34,065 nucleotides of DNA from Bordetella parapertussis (GCA_945864585.1 CAMBCF010000051.1:1-34065), one strand, 5' to 3'. Counted from the first letter of the stretch, positions 14,756 to 23,923 are shown. The notes: generated by a model not told the origin, from the sequence alone. Program-made: numbers and translations.

Positions 14756-15706
14756 TCAATGCTCTATCGGGTTCGCTTGCGGCAGTAGCGTCACGCCCGG
14801 CAGCCTGCACGCCAGCAGCGCCTCGCGCACGGCCCGCACTGCACGCCTGCGCGGAAAGCTTTTGCGCCACGCCAGCGCGATGCGGCGCGCGGGTTCGGGC
14901 GCGGCGAAATTTTTCATGACGGTGAGTTTGGTATCCGCCGTGCGCGATTCGGCGGCGGTGGACGGCAGTACGGTAATACCCACGCCCGAGGCGACCATCT
15001 GGCGTATGGTTTCAAGCGAGCTGCCTTCGAGGCTCTGCTGCAAACCCGCGTTGATGACGCCTTTCGTACGTTGGGCGCCGGCACAGGTTTGCAGCACTTG
15101 ATCACGAAAACAGTTGCCGCTCGATAACAACAGCAATGTTTCGTTGCACAAGTCCGCTGCCGCAATGCGCGCTTTTTTGGCCCAGTCGTGGCTGGCCGGC
15201 ATCACCACGCGAAACGGTTCGTCGTAAACCGCTTGCGTCACAATGCCGGGTTCGGCAAACGGTTCCGACAGCAGAATCACATCGATGTCGCCGTTCTTCA
15301 GCATCTCGCCGAGCCTGGCGGTGTAGTTCTCCTGTATCAGCAGCGGCATTCGCGGCGCACGCTTATGGAGCAGCGGGATCAGTTGCGGCGTCACATAGGG
15401 TCCAACCGTGTAGATCGCGCCGAAGCGCAGCGGTGCGGCGAGTTCGTCTTTGCCGGCGGCGGCGATGTGTTTGATGGCCGAGGCTTCTTCCAGCACGCGC
15501 TGCGCCTGTTCGATTACGCGCGTGCCGACATCGGTGACGCGCACTTCATTCGCGCCGCGTTCGAACAGCGCCACACCGAGTTCTTCTTCAAGTTTTTTGA
15601 TGGCCACCGACAGCGTGGGCTGGCTGACGAAGCACTTTTCGGCGGCACGGCCGAAATGCTTTTCGCGCGCGACCGCGACGATGTAGCGCAGTTCCGTGAG
15701 TGTCAT
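14756..15706 (-). CDS. oxyR: OxyR-type LysR-family peroxide sensor/regulator
   Basis: A 316-residue LysR regulator. The N-terminal winged helix spans residues 1-60 (MTLTELRYIVAVAREKHFGR, then SQPTLSVAIKKLEEELG). The effector domain carries the two redox cysteines of OxyR at residues 199 and 208 (GNCFRDQVLQTC), exactly the E. coli numbering, with the RDQ triplet between them. Oxidation to a disulfide turns OxyR into an activator of peroxide defence genes. The downstream rubrerythrin, rubredoxin and reductase genes on the same strand are natural targets, and an OxyR-like box lies between. The ribosome site before ATG 15706 is weak. Residue spacing makes a non-OxyR LysR protein unlikely. Confidence 0.94.
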   Translation of the reverse strand: MTLTELRYIVAVAREKHFGRAAEKCFVSQPTLSVAIKKLEEELGVALFERGANEVRVTDVGTRVIEQAQRVLEEASAIKHIAAAGKDELAAPLRFGAIYTVGPYVTPQLIPLLHKRAPRMPLLIQENYTARLGEMLKNGDIDVILLSEPFAEPGIVTQAVYDEPFRVVMPASHDWAKKARIAAADLCNETLLLLSSGNCFRDQVLQTCAGAQRTKGVINAGLQQSLEGSSLETIRQMVASGVGITVLPSTAAESRTADTKLTVMKNFAAPEPARRIALAWRKSFPRRRAVRAVREALLACRLPGVTLLPQANPIEH

Positions 15707-15753
15707 TGGCTTAGGTTAGGGACTCTTAATTGTACTGTGTCACAAAATAGATT

Positions 15754-15842
15754 CCCTCCCCTTCAAGGGGAGGGCTAGGGTGGGGATGGGGTGGCACGCC
15801 TTCACCCCACCCCCATCCCAACCTTCCCCCTGAAGGGGAAGG
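15754..15842. repeat. 89-nt palindromic intergenic repeat
   Basis: Almost the whole segment folds on itself. The outer elements 15754-15774 and 15822-15842 are each palindromes (CCCTCCCCTT-C-AAGGGGAGGG, and CCTTCCCC...GGGGAAGG) and are inverted copies of one another. Inside, 15774-15794 and 15804-15824 are complementary at 17 of 21 positions. The type is a REP/BIME-like element, located upstream of oxyR and beside a degraded sulfatase. Confidence 0.75.
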
Positions 15843-15899
15843 AGTTTTCGCAGAGATGCATGAGTTACTTTCTAACACAGTCCAATTAATGGCCCAGGC

Positions 15900-16176
15900 T
15901 TCTTCTTTTTTCATAGCGCCTTCGCGCAACAGGTACGCGGCGGCTTTAGATCCTTGCGCGTGATACTCGGCGAAGCCGGTGCACGTTGCGTCGTTGCCGT
16001 TTGCGGCGGGCCACAGCGACACGCCTTGCAAATCACGATCTGCGTCGGTCAGTGCTGCGCCCGCGCCCTCGACCAGCGTGGGGAATAAATCCGCATGCGA
16101 GACGATTTGCCGCGAGCAAACCCAGTTCTGCGACGGCTTTCATCACCTCGCCCACTTGTTCGTCTATATGCGTGAA
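15900..16176 (-). pseudogene. Sulfatase remnant with internal deletion
   Basis: On the minus strand 16176 to about 16124 reads FTHIDEQVGEVMKAVAELG, matching the central helix of sulfatases (compare TTFMDHNVGRILQTLEALG in the intact neighbour). After a junction near 16104-16123 the frame changes and continues RQIVSHADLFPTLVEGAG, then QGVSLWPAANGN, then FAEYHAQGSKAAAYLLREG to about 15912. About 50 residues that should carry the DHG metal motif are missing, as are the N-terminal and C-terminal parts. The closest relative in view is the intact sulfatase directly upstream, but residues differ enough to suggest a second, paralogous enzyme. Confidence 0.75.
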
Positions 16177-16189
16177 TAGTTACGCATAC

Positions 16190-17665
16190 TCAGTGATACG
16201 CCGCCTTGACCCCCGGCGGTGGCGAATAGCGGAAGGTGCCTTTGCCGAGTATGGCCGCTTTGCCGCCGTGTTTTTCGATCAACGTGGTCTGATCTTTTTT
16301 GGCCGTGCGGTTGGCAACGTCGGGATCGACCACGGTGCGCAGCGTGGCCTCGCATGCGGCGAGCATAGCGGCGTATTTTGTGTCGCGGCCCAGATCGGTG
16401 CGCTCATACGGATCGGCTTTAAGATCAAACAACATCGGTGGCAGCCCAACGTAATGCACGTATTTGTATTGACCCTTCTCACCACAGCGAATCATTGAGG
16501 CGCCGGTAATCGACGCAGCCGCGTGATACTCGGACAACACCGTGCGTTGCGGCGCCATGCCATTGGCGATGTCGATCAGCGACGCGCCCGGCAGTGTGGC
16601 GTCAGCGGCTTCGAGTTTTGCACCTACACTTTGCACGTACGTGGGGAACGCATCAGCCAGCGTCACTGGCGTGTCACACACGCGGCCAGCCGGAATATCC
16701 GGCCCCGCCATAATCATCGGGATGCCGGCGGATTCTTCGTACATGGTTGATTTGCCCCACATGCCACGCGTGCCGAGATTGTCGCCGTGGTCGGAGCTAT
16801 AGACGACGCGCGTGTTTTCGCGCATGCCGAGCGCTTCGAGCGTCTGCAGAATGCGGCCGACATTGTGATCCATGAAGGTGGTGAGTCCAAAGTACGCCGC
16901 AATCGCGCGCCGCACCATCGGCTCATCGAAGGCTTCGTCGTAACACATGCTTTTGCGCATGGCGTCGGTGAACGGATGGTGCGGACGTTGATCTTGCGCA
17001 TACATGTCGGGGAAGGGTATTTGATCTACCGGATACATATCGTAAAATTCCTGCGGTGCGATCAACGGAAAGTGTGGCGCGACAAAGCCCACGTACATGG
17101 CCCATGGTTTGTTGGTGCGCCTGGCGTGCTTGGGCGCTTCGTTCTTCAGCCACTTCACCGTTTCGTCGGCGATGGCGCGATCATAGCGTGTGTATTCCGA
17201 TTCGCCGGGGCCTGCCTCCGGGCCGAGGTTGGCCGCACCTTTGCGGCGCGGCAGTTCATCGCGGATAAGTCCCAGCAAATCACCGACGCCGTTAACGATG
17301 TGCATCGGCAGAATTTCCTCATCGAACCCGTTGCGCTTGACATCATCGCCACTGGCGTAATGCAGTTTGCCGATGGAAGTGACATGATGCCCTTGCGCCA
17401 TCAGGCGATGGCCCCAAGACGGAACTTGTCCGTCGTAGGCAATCGCGTTGTCCCAGCAGCGATGCTCATGCACATAGCGACCGGTGGCAAACGAGGCGCG
17501 CGCCGGCACACAGATCGGGCAGTTGGTGTAGGCGTTGGTGAAGCGCGTGCCGCGCGCGGCAAGCGCGTCGAGATTCGGCGTCTTGATCATGGGGTGGCCG
17601 TTGCAGCCGAGCACGCGCTTGTTGTGTTCGTCGGAGAGGATGAAGATTATATTGGTGGGTTTCAT
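16190..17665 (-). CDS. Sulfatase (alkaline phosphatase superfamily, formylglycine type)
   Basis: A 491-residue hydrolase without a signal peptide, so probably cytoplasmic. Metal ligands are Asp12 (ILSDEH) and Asp292-His293 (SSDHGDN). The catalytic site C-x-P-x-R (CVPARASFATGR) has Cys52, which must be converted to formylglycine; Lys100 and Lys305 lie in the usual supporting positions. The family cleaves sulfate esters, and some members act on choline sulfate or phosphonate esters; the substrate cannot be read from sequence. The ATG overlaps the stop of the aldolase gene (ATGA), showing translational coupling. A decayed relative follows directly downstream. No formylglycine-generating enzyme is in the window. 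Confidence 0.9.
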   Translation of the reverse strand: MKPTNIIFILSDEHNKRVLGCNGHPMIKTPNLDALAARGTRFTNAYTNCPICVPARASFATGRYVHEHRCWDNAIAYDGQVPSWGHRLMAQGHHVTSIGKLHYASGDDVKRNGFDEEILPMHIVNGVGDLLGLIRDELPRRKGAANLGPEAGPGESEYTRYDRAIADETVKWLKNEAPKHARRTNKPWAMYVGFVAPHFPLIAPQEFYDMYPVDQIPFPDMYAQDQRPHHPFTDAMRKSMCYDEAFDEPMVRRAIAAYFGLTTFMDHNVGRILQTLEALGMRENTRVVYSSDHGDNLGTRGMWGKSTMYEESAGIPMIMAGPDIPAGRVCDTPVTLADAFPTYVQSVGAKLEAADATLPGASLIDIANGMAPQRTVLSEYHAAASITGASMIRCGEKGQYKYVHYVGLPPMLFDLKADPYERTDLGRDTKYAAMLAACEATLRTVVDPDVANRTAKKDQTTLIEKHGGKAAILGKGTFRYSPPPGVKAAYH

Positions 17666-18396
17666 TTGTATTTTTTAGCCCACAAATCCGAGATATTCAC
17701 GCCTTTATCGATATCCGCTTTGCGTTTGGTGTCACCGGCGTCGATCTTTTGCGAATGCTCCAGCACCGCGGCAATTTTATCCTGTGGAATAATTGCAATG
17801 CCTGCTTCGTCGGCGCAAACAAGATCACCGGGTTTGCACGGCACGCCGCGAATTTCTACCGTGCCATTGACTTCAACGGTTTGCATGCGCCACTTGCCGG
17901 TGATCGGCGTGAAGCCGCGGCACCATACCGGCCAATCCATTTCGCGATAACCATCGGGGTCGCGCACGGTGGCGTCAACAATCGCGCCGATGAAGCCCTG
18001 GCGTTTGGCGATGGATGCCGATTGTCCGCCCATGTTGGAGCAACCCATCACGCCCTGGATTACCAGCACATCGCCCGACTCGGCCAGATTGTGTGCTTCG
18101 GTTTCGCCCTGGGTGTTGATTTTCTCCTGCGCCGCTTTGTGAATTTGCACGTCGCGCGCGATGTTGCGCAAGGTCATCGCGGGGCCGACGATGCGTTTGG
18201 TGAAGTAAACCGGCGGCAACTGATACGCGGGTATTACCGCGACGATGCCCAGCTCGTCGCAGGCATCGGACAGCGTGCCGGTCAGATCGACCAGCGCCAT
18301 GAAGGCATCGATGGTGGCTTTGGCCGGGCGCGGAATGTCGAGCATGCGGATGGCGTCGCGCGGCATGCGGCCGAGCGTAGTCTTGGGCTGGGGCAT
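17662..18396 (-). CDS. RraA-type aldolase/decarboxylase (4-hydroxy-4-methyl-2-oxoglutarate aldolase family)
   Basis: A 244-residue protein of the RraA/HMG-CHA aldolase family. The core motif GFIGAIVDATVRDPDGYREM (about residues 126-145) includes the pyruvate-binding Arg-Asp pair. GDLVCADEAGIAIIP near residue 195 and GDVLVIQGVMGCSNMGG are also typical. These metal-dependent enzymes split 4-hydroxy-2-oxo acids to pyruvate or decarboxylate oxaloacetate. Start ATG 18396 is set by GGAGGAAACT directly upstream; the longer frame to 18492 adds unrelated residues. It overlaps the sulfatase gene and lies 137 nt from the divergent dehydratase. Regulation of RNase E, the name-giving role of RraA, is less likely for this longer, catabolic-type protein. 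Confidence 0.85.
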   Translation of the reverse strand: MPQPKTTLGRMPRDAIRMLDIPRPAKATIDAFMALVDLTGTLSDACDELGIVAVIPAYQLPPVYFTKRIVGPAMTLRNIARDVQIHKAAQEKINTQGETEAHNLAESGDVLVIQGVMGCSNMGGQSASIAKRQGFIGAIVDATVRDPDGYREMDWPVWCRGFTPITGKWRMQTVEVNGTVEIRGVPCKPGDLVCADEAGIAIIPQDKIAAVLEHSQKIDAGDTKRKADIDKGVNISDLWAKKYK

Positions 18397-18472
18397 AGTT
18401 TCCTCCGATGAATGGAGAGCGCATTTTAGCGAATTCCACCGGCGTAGGCGCTGTTGCCGTTGTAACCGCGCT

Positions 18473-18500
18473 TTAACCATCGCGGCAGCCATGAGATACT
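18473..18500 (+). promoter_or_regulatory. Candidate promoter of the IlvD/Edd dehydratase gene
   Basis: TTAACC 18473-18478 (4 of 6 to consensus) is followed after 16 nt by GATACT 18495-18500 (4 of 6), 33 nt before the ATG. The pair CCGCG 18466-18470 and CGCGG 18481-18485 forms an inverted repeat over the -35 element and could be an operator. Confidence 0.3.
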
Positions 18501-18533
18501 GAGCGAGTCTGCAATAACAAGGATTTACTCATA

Positions 18534-20267
18534 ATGGCAACACCCAAACGCGGCATGCGCAAGGGCCTTACGGCTTACGGCGACGAAGAATTCTCCCTGT
18601 TTCTGCGCAAAGCCTTCATCAAGGCGATGGGCTATACCGATGAGGCGCTGGAGCGACCGATTATCGGCATCACCAATACCTTCAGCGGCTTCAATGCCTG
18701 CCATCGCAATGTGCCCGAGCTGATCGAGGCGGTGAAGCGTGGCGTGATGCTGGCGGGCGGCTTGCCGGTGGAATTTCCGGTGATCACGCTGCATGAATCG
18801 TTTGTGCATCCCACCAGCATGTATTTGCGCAACCTGATGTCGATGGACACCGAGGAAATGATACGCGGCCAGCCGGTGGATGCAGTGGTGCTGATCGGCG
18901 GCTGCGACAAAACCGTGCCGGCGCTGCTGATGGGGGCTGCCAGCGCGAATGTGCCGGCGATCATGCTGGTGACCGGGCCGATGATTACCGGCGATCACAA
19001 AGGCGAGCGCCTCGGCGCGTGTACCGACTGCCGGCGTTTCTGGGGAAAATTCAGAGCGGGCGAAATTTCCGAGCAGGAAATCGGCGAGATCAACAACAAA
19101 CTCGCGCCCTCGGCCGGCACTTGCATGGTGATGGGTACCGCCAGCACCATGGCGCTATGCACCGAGGCGATGGGCATGATGCTGCCCGGCGGCGCGTGTA
19201 CGCCGGCGGTGATGGCCGACCGGCTGCGTCACGCCGAAGCCACCGGCGCGCGCGCGGTGGCGATGGCCAAAGAGAAATTGACGCCCGATAAAATCATGAC
19301 GCCCGAAGCGTTCGAGAACGCGCTGCGCGTGCTGCTGGCGGTGGGCGGCTCGACCAACGCCATCGTGCATCTGACGGCGATGGCGGGGCGGCTGGGCATG
19401 CAGATTGATCTGGATGCTTTCGACAAAATGGGCCGCGAGACACCGGTGCTGGTGGATCTGAAACCCACCGGTCAGTATTACATGGAAGATCTGGAAAAGG
19501 CCGGCGGCCTGGTGGTGGTGCTGCGCGAGATTCGCAGATTACTCAATCTCGATGCGTTAACGGTTACCGGCGACACGCTCGGCGAAAACATCAAAGCCGC
19601 GGCGCCGGCGTGGAAGCAGGATGTGGTGCGTCCGTTCAACGATCCGATTTTCAAGGGCGGCAGTATCGCCGTGCTGCGCGGCAATCTTGCGCCCGATGGC
19701 GCCATCATCAAGCAGGCGGCGGCGAGTCCGAAATTGATGCAGCACAGCGGGCGCGCAGTGGTGTTCGAGTCGCTGGAGGATTTGGCGAATCGCATCGACG
19801 ATCCGAAACTGGATGTGAAGGAGGACGACATTCTGGTGATGCAAAACGCGGGGCCGAAAGGCGCGCCGGGCATGCCGGAGGCGGGCTATATCCCGATTCC
19901 GAAAAAGCTCGCGCAAAAAGGCCTCAAAGACATGGTGCGCATATCAGATGCGCGCATGAGTGGCACCGCGTTCGGTGCGATTGTGCTGCATGTGACGCCC
20001 GAATCCGCGCTGGGCGGACCACTGGCGCTGGTGAAAACCGGCGACAGGATCAAACTCGACGTGCCAGCGCGCACACTGGAACTCCTGGTTTCGGATGAAG
20101 AACTCGATGCCCGCCGCAAGCTGTGGAAAAAACCGCGCCCGCGCAAGGAAGACAGCCGCGGCTACCGCAAACTATTCATGAACGAAGTCACGCAGGCCGA
20201 CCGCGGTTGCGACTTTGAATTCCTGGCGCCGCCGCTGACGCTTAAGGTTCCGCGCGGCATCCGCTAA
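18534..20267 (+). CDS. IlvD/Edd family dehydratase, sugar-acid type
   Basis: A 577-residue Fe-S dehydratase. Cluster cysteines are visible at 56 (FNACHRN), 124 (GGCDKTVPALLMGAAS) and 197 (SAGTCMVMGTASTM). The C-terminal part has RISDARMSGTAFGAIVLHV with the catalytic serine region. True dihydroxy-acid dehydratases carry a DGISMG-type segment after the first motif. Here that part reads ITLHESFVHPTSMYLRNLMS, and an ACTDCRRFWGKFRAGEI segment follows, both closer to aldonic acid dehydratases (arabonate, xylonate). It therefore probably converts a sugar acid to a 2-keto-3-deoxy acid, with IlvD as the alternative. ATG 18534 has AAGGAT upstream. The divergent aldolase gene could act on its product. 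Confidence 0.85.
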   Translation: MATPKRGMRKGLTAYGDEEFSLFLRKAFIKAMGYTDEALERPIIGITNTFSGFNACHRNVPELIEAVKRGVMLAGGLPVEFPVITLHESFVHPTSMYLRNLMSMDTEEMIRGQPVDAVVLIGGCDKTVPALLMGAASANVPAIMLVTGPMITGDHKGERLGACTDCRRFWGKFRAGEISEQEIGEINNKLAPSAGTCMVMGTASTMALCTEAMGMMLPGGACTPAVMADRLRHAEATGARAVAMAKEKLTPDKIMTPEAFENALRVLLAVGGSTNAIVHLTAMAGRLGMQIDLDAFDKMGRETPVLVDLKPTGQYYMEDLEKAGGLVVVLREIRRLLNLDALTVTGDTLGENIKAAAPAWKQDVVRPFNDPIFKGGSIAVLRGNLAPDGAIIKQAAASPKLMQHSGRAVVFESLEDLANRIDDPKLDVKEDDILVMQNAGPKGAPGMPEAGYIPIPKKLAQKGLKDMVRISDARMSGTAFGAIVLHVTPESALGGPLALVKTGDRIKLDVPARTLELLVSDEELDARRKLWKKPRPRKEDSRGYRKLFMNEVTQADRGCDFEFLAPPLTLKVPRGIR

Positions 20268-20283
20268 CCGCAGCGCCAAGTTC

Positions 20284-23200
20284 ATGTCCCTGTCGTTGAT
20301 TCGCGGCAAGCTGTTCTGGAAGTATCTGGTGGTTATTCTGCTGCTGGTGGGCACGGTGCTGACCACCGCCAGCGTGATCGAGTTGTACGCCTCATACGAA
20401 GACCTGAAGCGCGTTACCACGGAACTGGAGCGCGAGAAAGCGGCCGCGGTGGTGAGCCGCATTGAGCAGTTCATCGAACCGATTGCGGCGCAAGTGCGCG
20501 GCACGGTGACGGCGGCGGCGTCCGCGCAATTGGTGGAGAAAGCGGCTGAATTCAATCGACTGCTGCGCGATGTGCCGGATATCGCCAGCATCCAGTTGCT
20601 GGATGGACAGGGCAACGAGCGGCTGGTCATATCGCGCAGCGCACCTGCCGAGGCGGACAGCGGCGTCGATTTTTCGGGCAGCGCGGAGTTTCAGAAAGGC
20701 CGCGGCAGCCAAATTTTCCATGGCGCGGTGTACTACCGCAACAACACCGATCCGCGCCTGAAAGTGGCGCTGTCGAGCGGGGGCAAAGACGCCGATGTCA
20801 CCATCGCGGAAATCAATCTCACCTCGATTTGGGATGCCGCGTCGCAGGTGCGTTCCGGGCGCGAAGGTTATGCCTATATTGTCGATGGTGGCGGCCGCGC
20901 CATTACCTACCCCGATGTGGTGACCTCATTGCGGCGCAAAGATCTTTCCCAGTTACCGCAGGTCGCTAATGCGCTGGCGCAGGTCAATAAAACAAATGAT
21001 TCGAATCAAATACTTACAGTAGCTCCAGGGCGTGATGGCGAGCGTGCGCTGATTGCGCACGCGGTCTCCCCGACGCTGGGATGGCTGGTGTTCGTGGAGC
21101 GTCCGCTGCAAGAAGTGCAGGAGCAATTTCGTCCGCGCCTGATCCGCAGTTTTGGCGTGTTGTTGCTGAGCCCGGGGGGGGTCGGCTTTGGTGGCGGCGT
21201 TCCTGGCGTGGCGCATGGTGGCGCCGATACGCAGTTTGCAGGAGGGCGCTGCGCGCGTGGGTCGTGGTGAGCTCGACCATCGCATTCAAGTGCACACCGG
21301 CGACGAATTGCAATCCCTCGCCGAGGAATTCAACCATACCGCGTCGCAACTCGAAGACGCGCAGCGTGGGCTGGAGCAAAAGGTCGAAGCACGCACGCAG
21401 GAATTGAATCGTACCGTGGCCGAACTGCAAGTGCTGGGCGAAGTGGCGCAGGCGGTGAATTCGTCGCTGGACATGCAGGAAGTGCTGGAGAAAATCGTTT
21501 CGCAAGCGGTCAAGATCGCAGGCGCCAAGGATGGCACTATCTATGTGCTCGACAATGACGGTCAGCTGCTGACGCCGCAGGCGAATTTTGGTGTTGGCGC
21601 GGCGATGCTGGCGGCGCTTAAGCAGTCACGCATCGGCTCGGGCAGCACCACGGTCGGCGCGCGCTGTATACAAACGCGCGGCCCGGTGCAGATCCCCGAT
21701 ATCGAAAAGGAAACTGGCTACCGGCGGCGCGAACTGATGCTAAGCGAGGGTATTCATTCCAATCTTGGCGTGCCGCTGATGCGCGATGAACAGGTGATAG
21801 GCGCTCTGGTGGTTCGCCGCACCGAGCGCGGCCTGTTTCCCGATTCCACGGTGGCGCTGTTGCAGGCTTTCGCCGCGCAATCGGTGCTGGCGATTCAGAA
21901 CGCGCGTTTGTTTCAGCAGATTCAGGAGAAGGGCGAACAACTCGAAGCCGCGAGCAAACTTAAATCGCAATTCCTTGCCAACATGTCGCATGAGTTGCGC
22001 ACACCGCTCAACGCCATTATCGGCGTCACTGAAATGCTGCACGAAGATGCGGTGGATCTGGAGCGTGAGGATGAACTGGAACCGCTGGACCGGGTGTTGC
22101 GCGCGGCGCGCCATCTGCTGGCGCTGATCAACGACATTCTGGATTTGTCCAAGATCGAAGCGGGCAAGATGGAATTGCATCTGGAAAACTTCCCGCTGGC
22201 GCCGCTGGTGGACGATGTGGTCAAGACCATACAGCCGCTGGCCGAGAAAACCGGCAACCAACTGGTAGTGAACTGCCCCGCGGATATCGGCGCCATGTTT
22301 ACCGATTCGACGCGCGTGCGGAAGGCGCTGCTTAATCTGGCCAGCAACGCCAACAAGTTTACCGAGCGCGGCAAGGTTAGTTTTGACGTGAGCCGCGCGG
22401 CGGAGCATGGAGAGGATTGGATCACCGTCACGGTCACCGATACCGGCATCGGCATGACAACCGAGCAGCTCGACAGGCTGTTTCAGGATTTCGTGCAGGC
22501 CGATGCCTCGACCACGCGCAAGTACGGCGGCACCGGGCTGGGCCTGGCGATTACCCGGCGTATCTGCCAGATGATGGGCGGTGATGTGACGGTCGAGAGC
22601 GAGCAGGGCAAGGGGTCGATATTCACGCTGCGCCCGCCGGCGCGGGCGCCAGCGATCGCCCAAGCGCCGGTGCAGCCGGTGCAATCGCTGCGCGCGGCGC
22701 GCTCAACCTTGTCGGGCTTGCGCGCCGGGACCGCCGCGCCGGGCGGCGTGCCGGTGATACTGGTGATTGACGACGACGTAACGGTGCTGGAACTGACCGA
22801 GCGTTATCTGGTGCGCGAAGGTTTTGCCGTGGTCACCGCGCAGGGCGGCGTCGAAGGACTCAAGCGCGCGCGCGAACTGCGTCCGGCGGCGATTACGCTC
22901 GATGTGATGATGCCTGACCTTGACGGCTGAACGGTGTTGGCGGCGATCAAGGGTGATCCGATACTGGCGGACATCCCAGTGGTGCTGATGTCGATCGTGG
23001 ACGAAAAAAATCGCGGTTATTCAAAGGGCGCGACCGACTATCTGATCAAGCCCGTGAACCGCGAAAAACTGATCCATGCCATACGCAAAATTTGCGGCGT
23101 CGAGGGACAACACGTGCTGCTGGTGGACGACGATGACATGATTCGCAGGGCATGTCCACCGCGCCGGAACGCGAGGGCTGGCGAGTCGGTGAAGCCGTCA

Positions 23201-23558
23201 ACGGCAAGGATGCGCTGGATTATCTGGCGGGAAATACCCCCGATATCATCGTGCTTGATTTGATGATGCCGGTGATGGACGGTTTTGAGTTTCTTGATCA
23301 AATGCGGCGCCGGCCCGAGTGGCGGGAAATTCCTGTGCTGGTGGCCACTGCCAAGGATTTGACTGCGGAAGAGCGCCAGCGCCTGAGCAACGGTGTGGAT
23401 CACATTATTCAGAAGCCCGCCTCGGAGCGCGATACAATATTGCAGGAAGTGGGGGCACGCTGGCGGCCTATGTGAAGCGTGCCGATGCCGGCGCGCGTGT
23501 CGAAACGCATGACAAAACGAATATCAAAAGTGAGGCCGGGAGCACCGGGAGGCCATGA
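20284..23558 (+). pseudogene. Hybrid sensor histidine kinase, broken by three frameshifts and one stop
   Basis: Reconstructed, this is one protein of about 1090 residues. The order is TM1 (about 12-32), a periplasmic Cache-like sensor (to about 285), TM2, HAMP ([19 protein letters not shown]), a coiled coil, GAF, HisKA ([15 protein letters not shown]), and HATPase ([28 protein letters not shown]). Two receiver domains follow ([12 protein letters not shown] and IVLDLMMPVMDG). Lesions: one extra base in the G8 run 21174-21181, inside TM2; TGA 22928-22930 where W is expected after PDLDG; a missing G at 23148-23150; and a missing G in the G5 run 23451-23455. Read with these corrected, the gene ends at TGA 23556-23558, overlapping the next ATG. 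It starts 16 nt after the dehydratase stop. Confidence 0.85.
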
Positions 23559-23923
23559 AAATTCTTTACGTCGAAGATACCGATGACAATATCTACGTGC
23601 TGAAAAAACGCCTGATGCGTGCGGGCCATGAGGTGCTGATCGCGATGGACGGCGCCCAGGGCGTATTGATGGCCAGCAGCGAGAAGCCCGATCTGATCCT
23701 GATGGATTTGAGTCTGCCGGTACTCAACGGCTGGGATGCGACACGTCAGTTAAAGGCGTCAGCGGAAACACGCCATATACCGGTGATCGCGCTGACCGCG
23801 CACGCCATGGCCGGTGCGCGTGAAACTGCGCTGGAGGCGGGTTGCGATGAGTTCGATACCAAGCCGGTGGAGTTGCCGCGCCTGATGGGCAAGATTCAGG
23901 CGTTGTGTCCGGGGAACTCATGA
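23555..23923 (+). CDS. Single-domain response regulator (CheY-like receiver)
   Basis: A 122-residue receiver domain with no output domain. Acidic pocket VEDTDD (Glu6, Asp7, Asp10), phospho-acceptor Asp51 in LILMDLSLPVLNGWD, switch Thr79 region VIALTAHAMAG, and Lys102 in DTKPVELPRL. It resembles the DivK-like receivers that follow hybrid kinases in phosphorelays and could carry phosphate from the kinase to the phosphatase gene downstream. It is intact, unlike both neighbours. ATG 23555 overlaps the reconstructed kinase stop, and its own stop overlaps the next ATG (23920), so the three genes form one tightly coupled operon. Confidence 0.93.
   Translation: MKILYVEDTDDNIYVLKKRLMRAGHEVLIAMDGAQGVLMASSEKPDLILMDLSLPVLNGWDATRQLKASAETRHIPVIALTAHAMAGARETALEAGCDEFDTKPVELPRLMGKIQALCPGNS

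Noticed and set aside
16787-17950. 387-codon plus-strand open frame
   Set aside because: Antisense to the sulfatase and aldolase genes, both of which have clear family motifs and coupled starts.
21740-22684. 314-codon minus-strand open frame
   Set aside because: Shadow of the kinase GAF/HisKA/HATPase coding frame; His/Arg-rich with no family resemblance.
22928-22930. TGA read as tryptophan or selenocysteine (recoding)
   Set aside because: TGA ends several intact genes in the window (for example aroE and the permease), and no SECIS-like element was noticed; a nonsense change is simpler.
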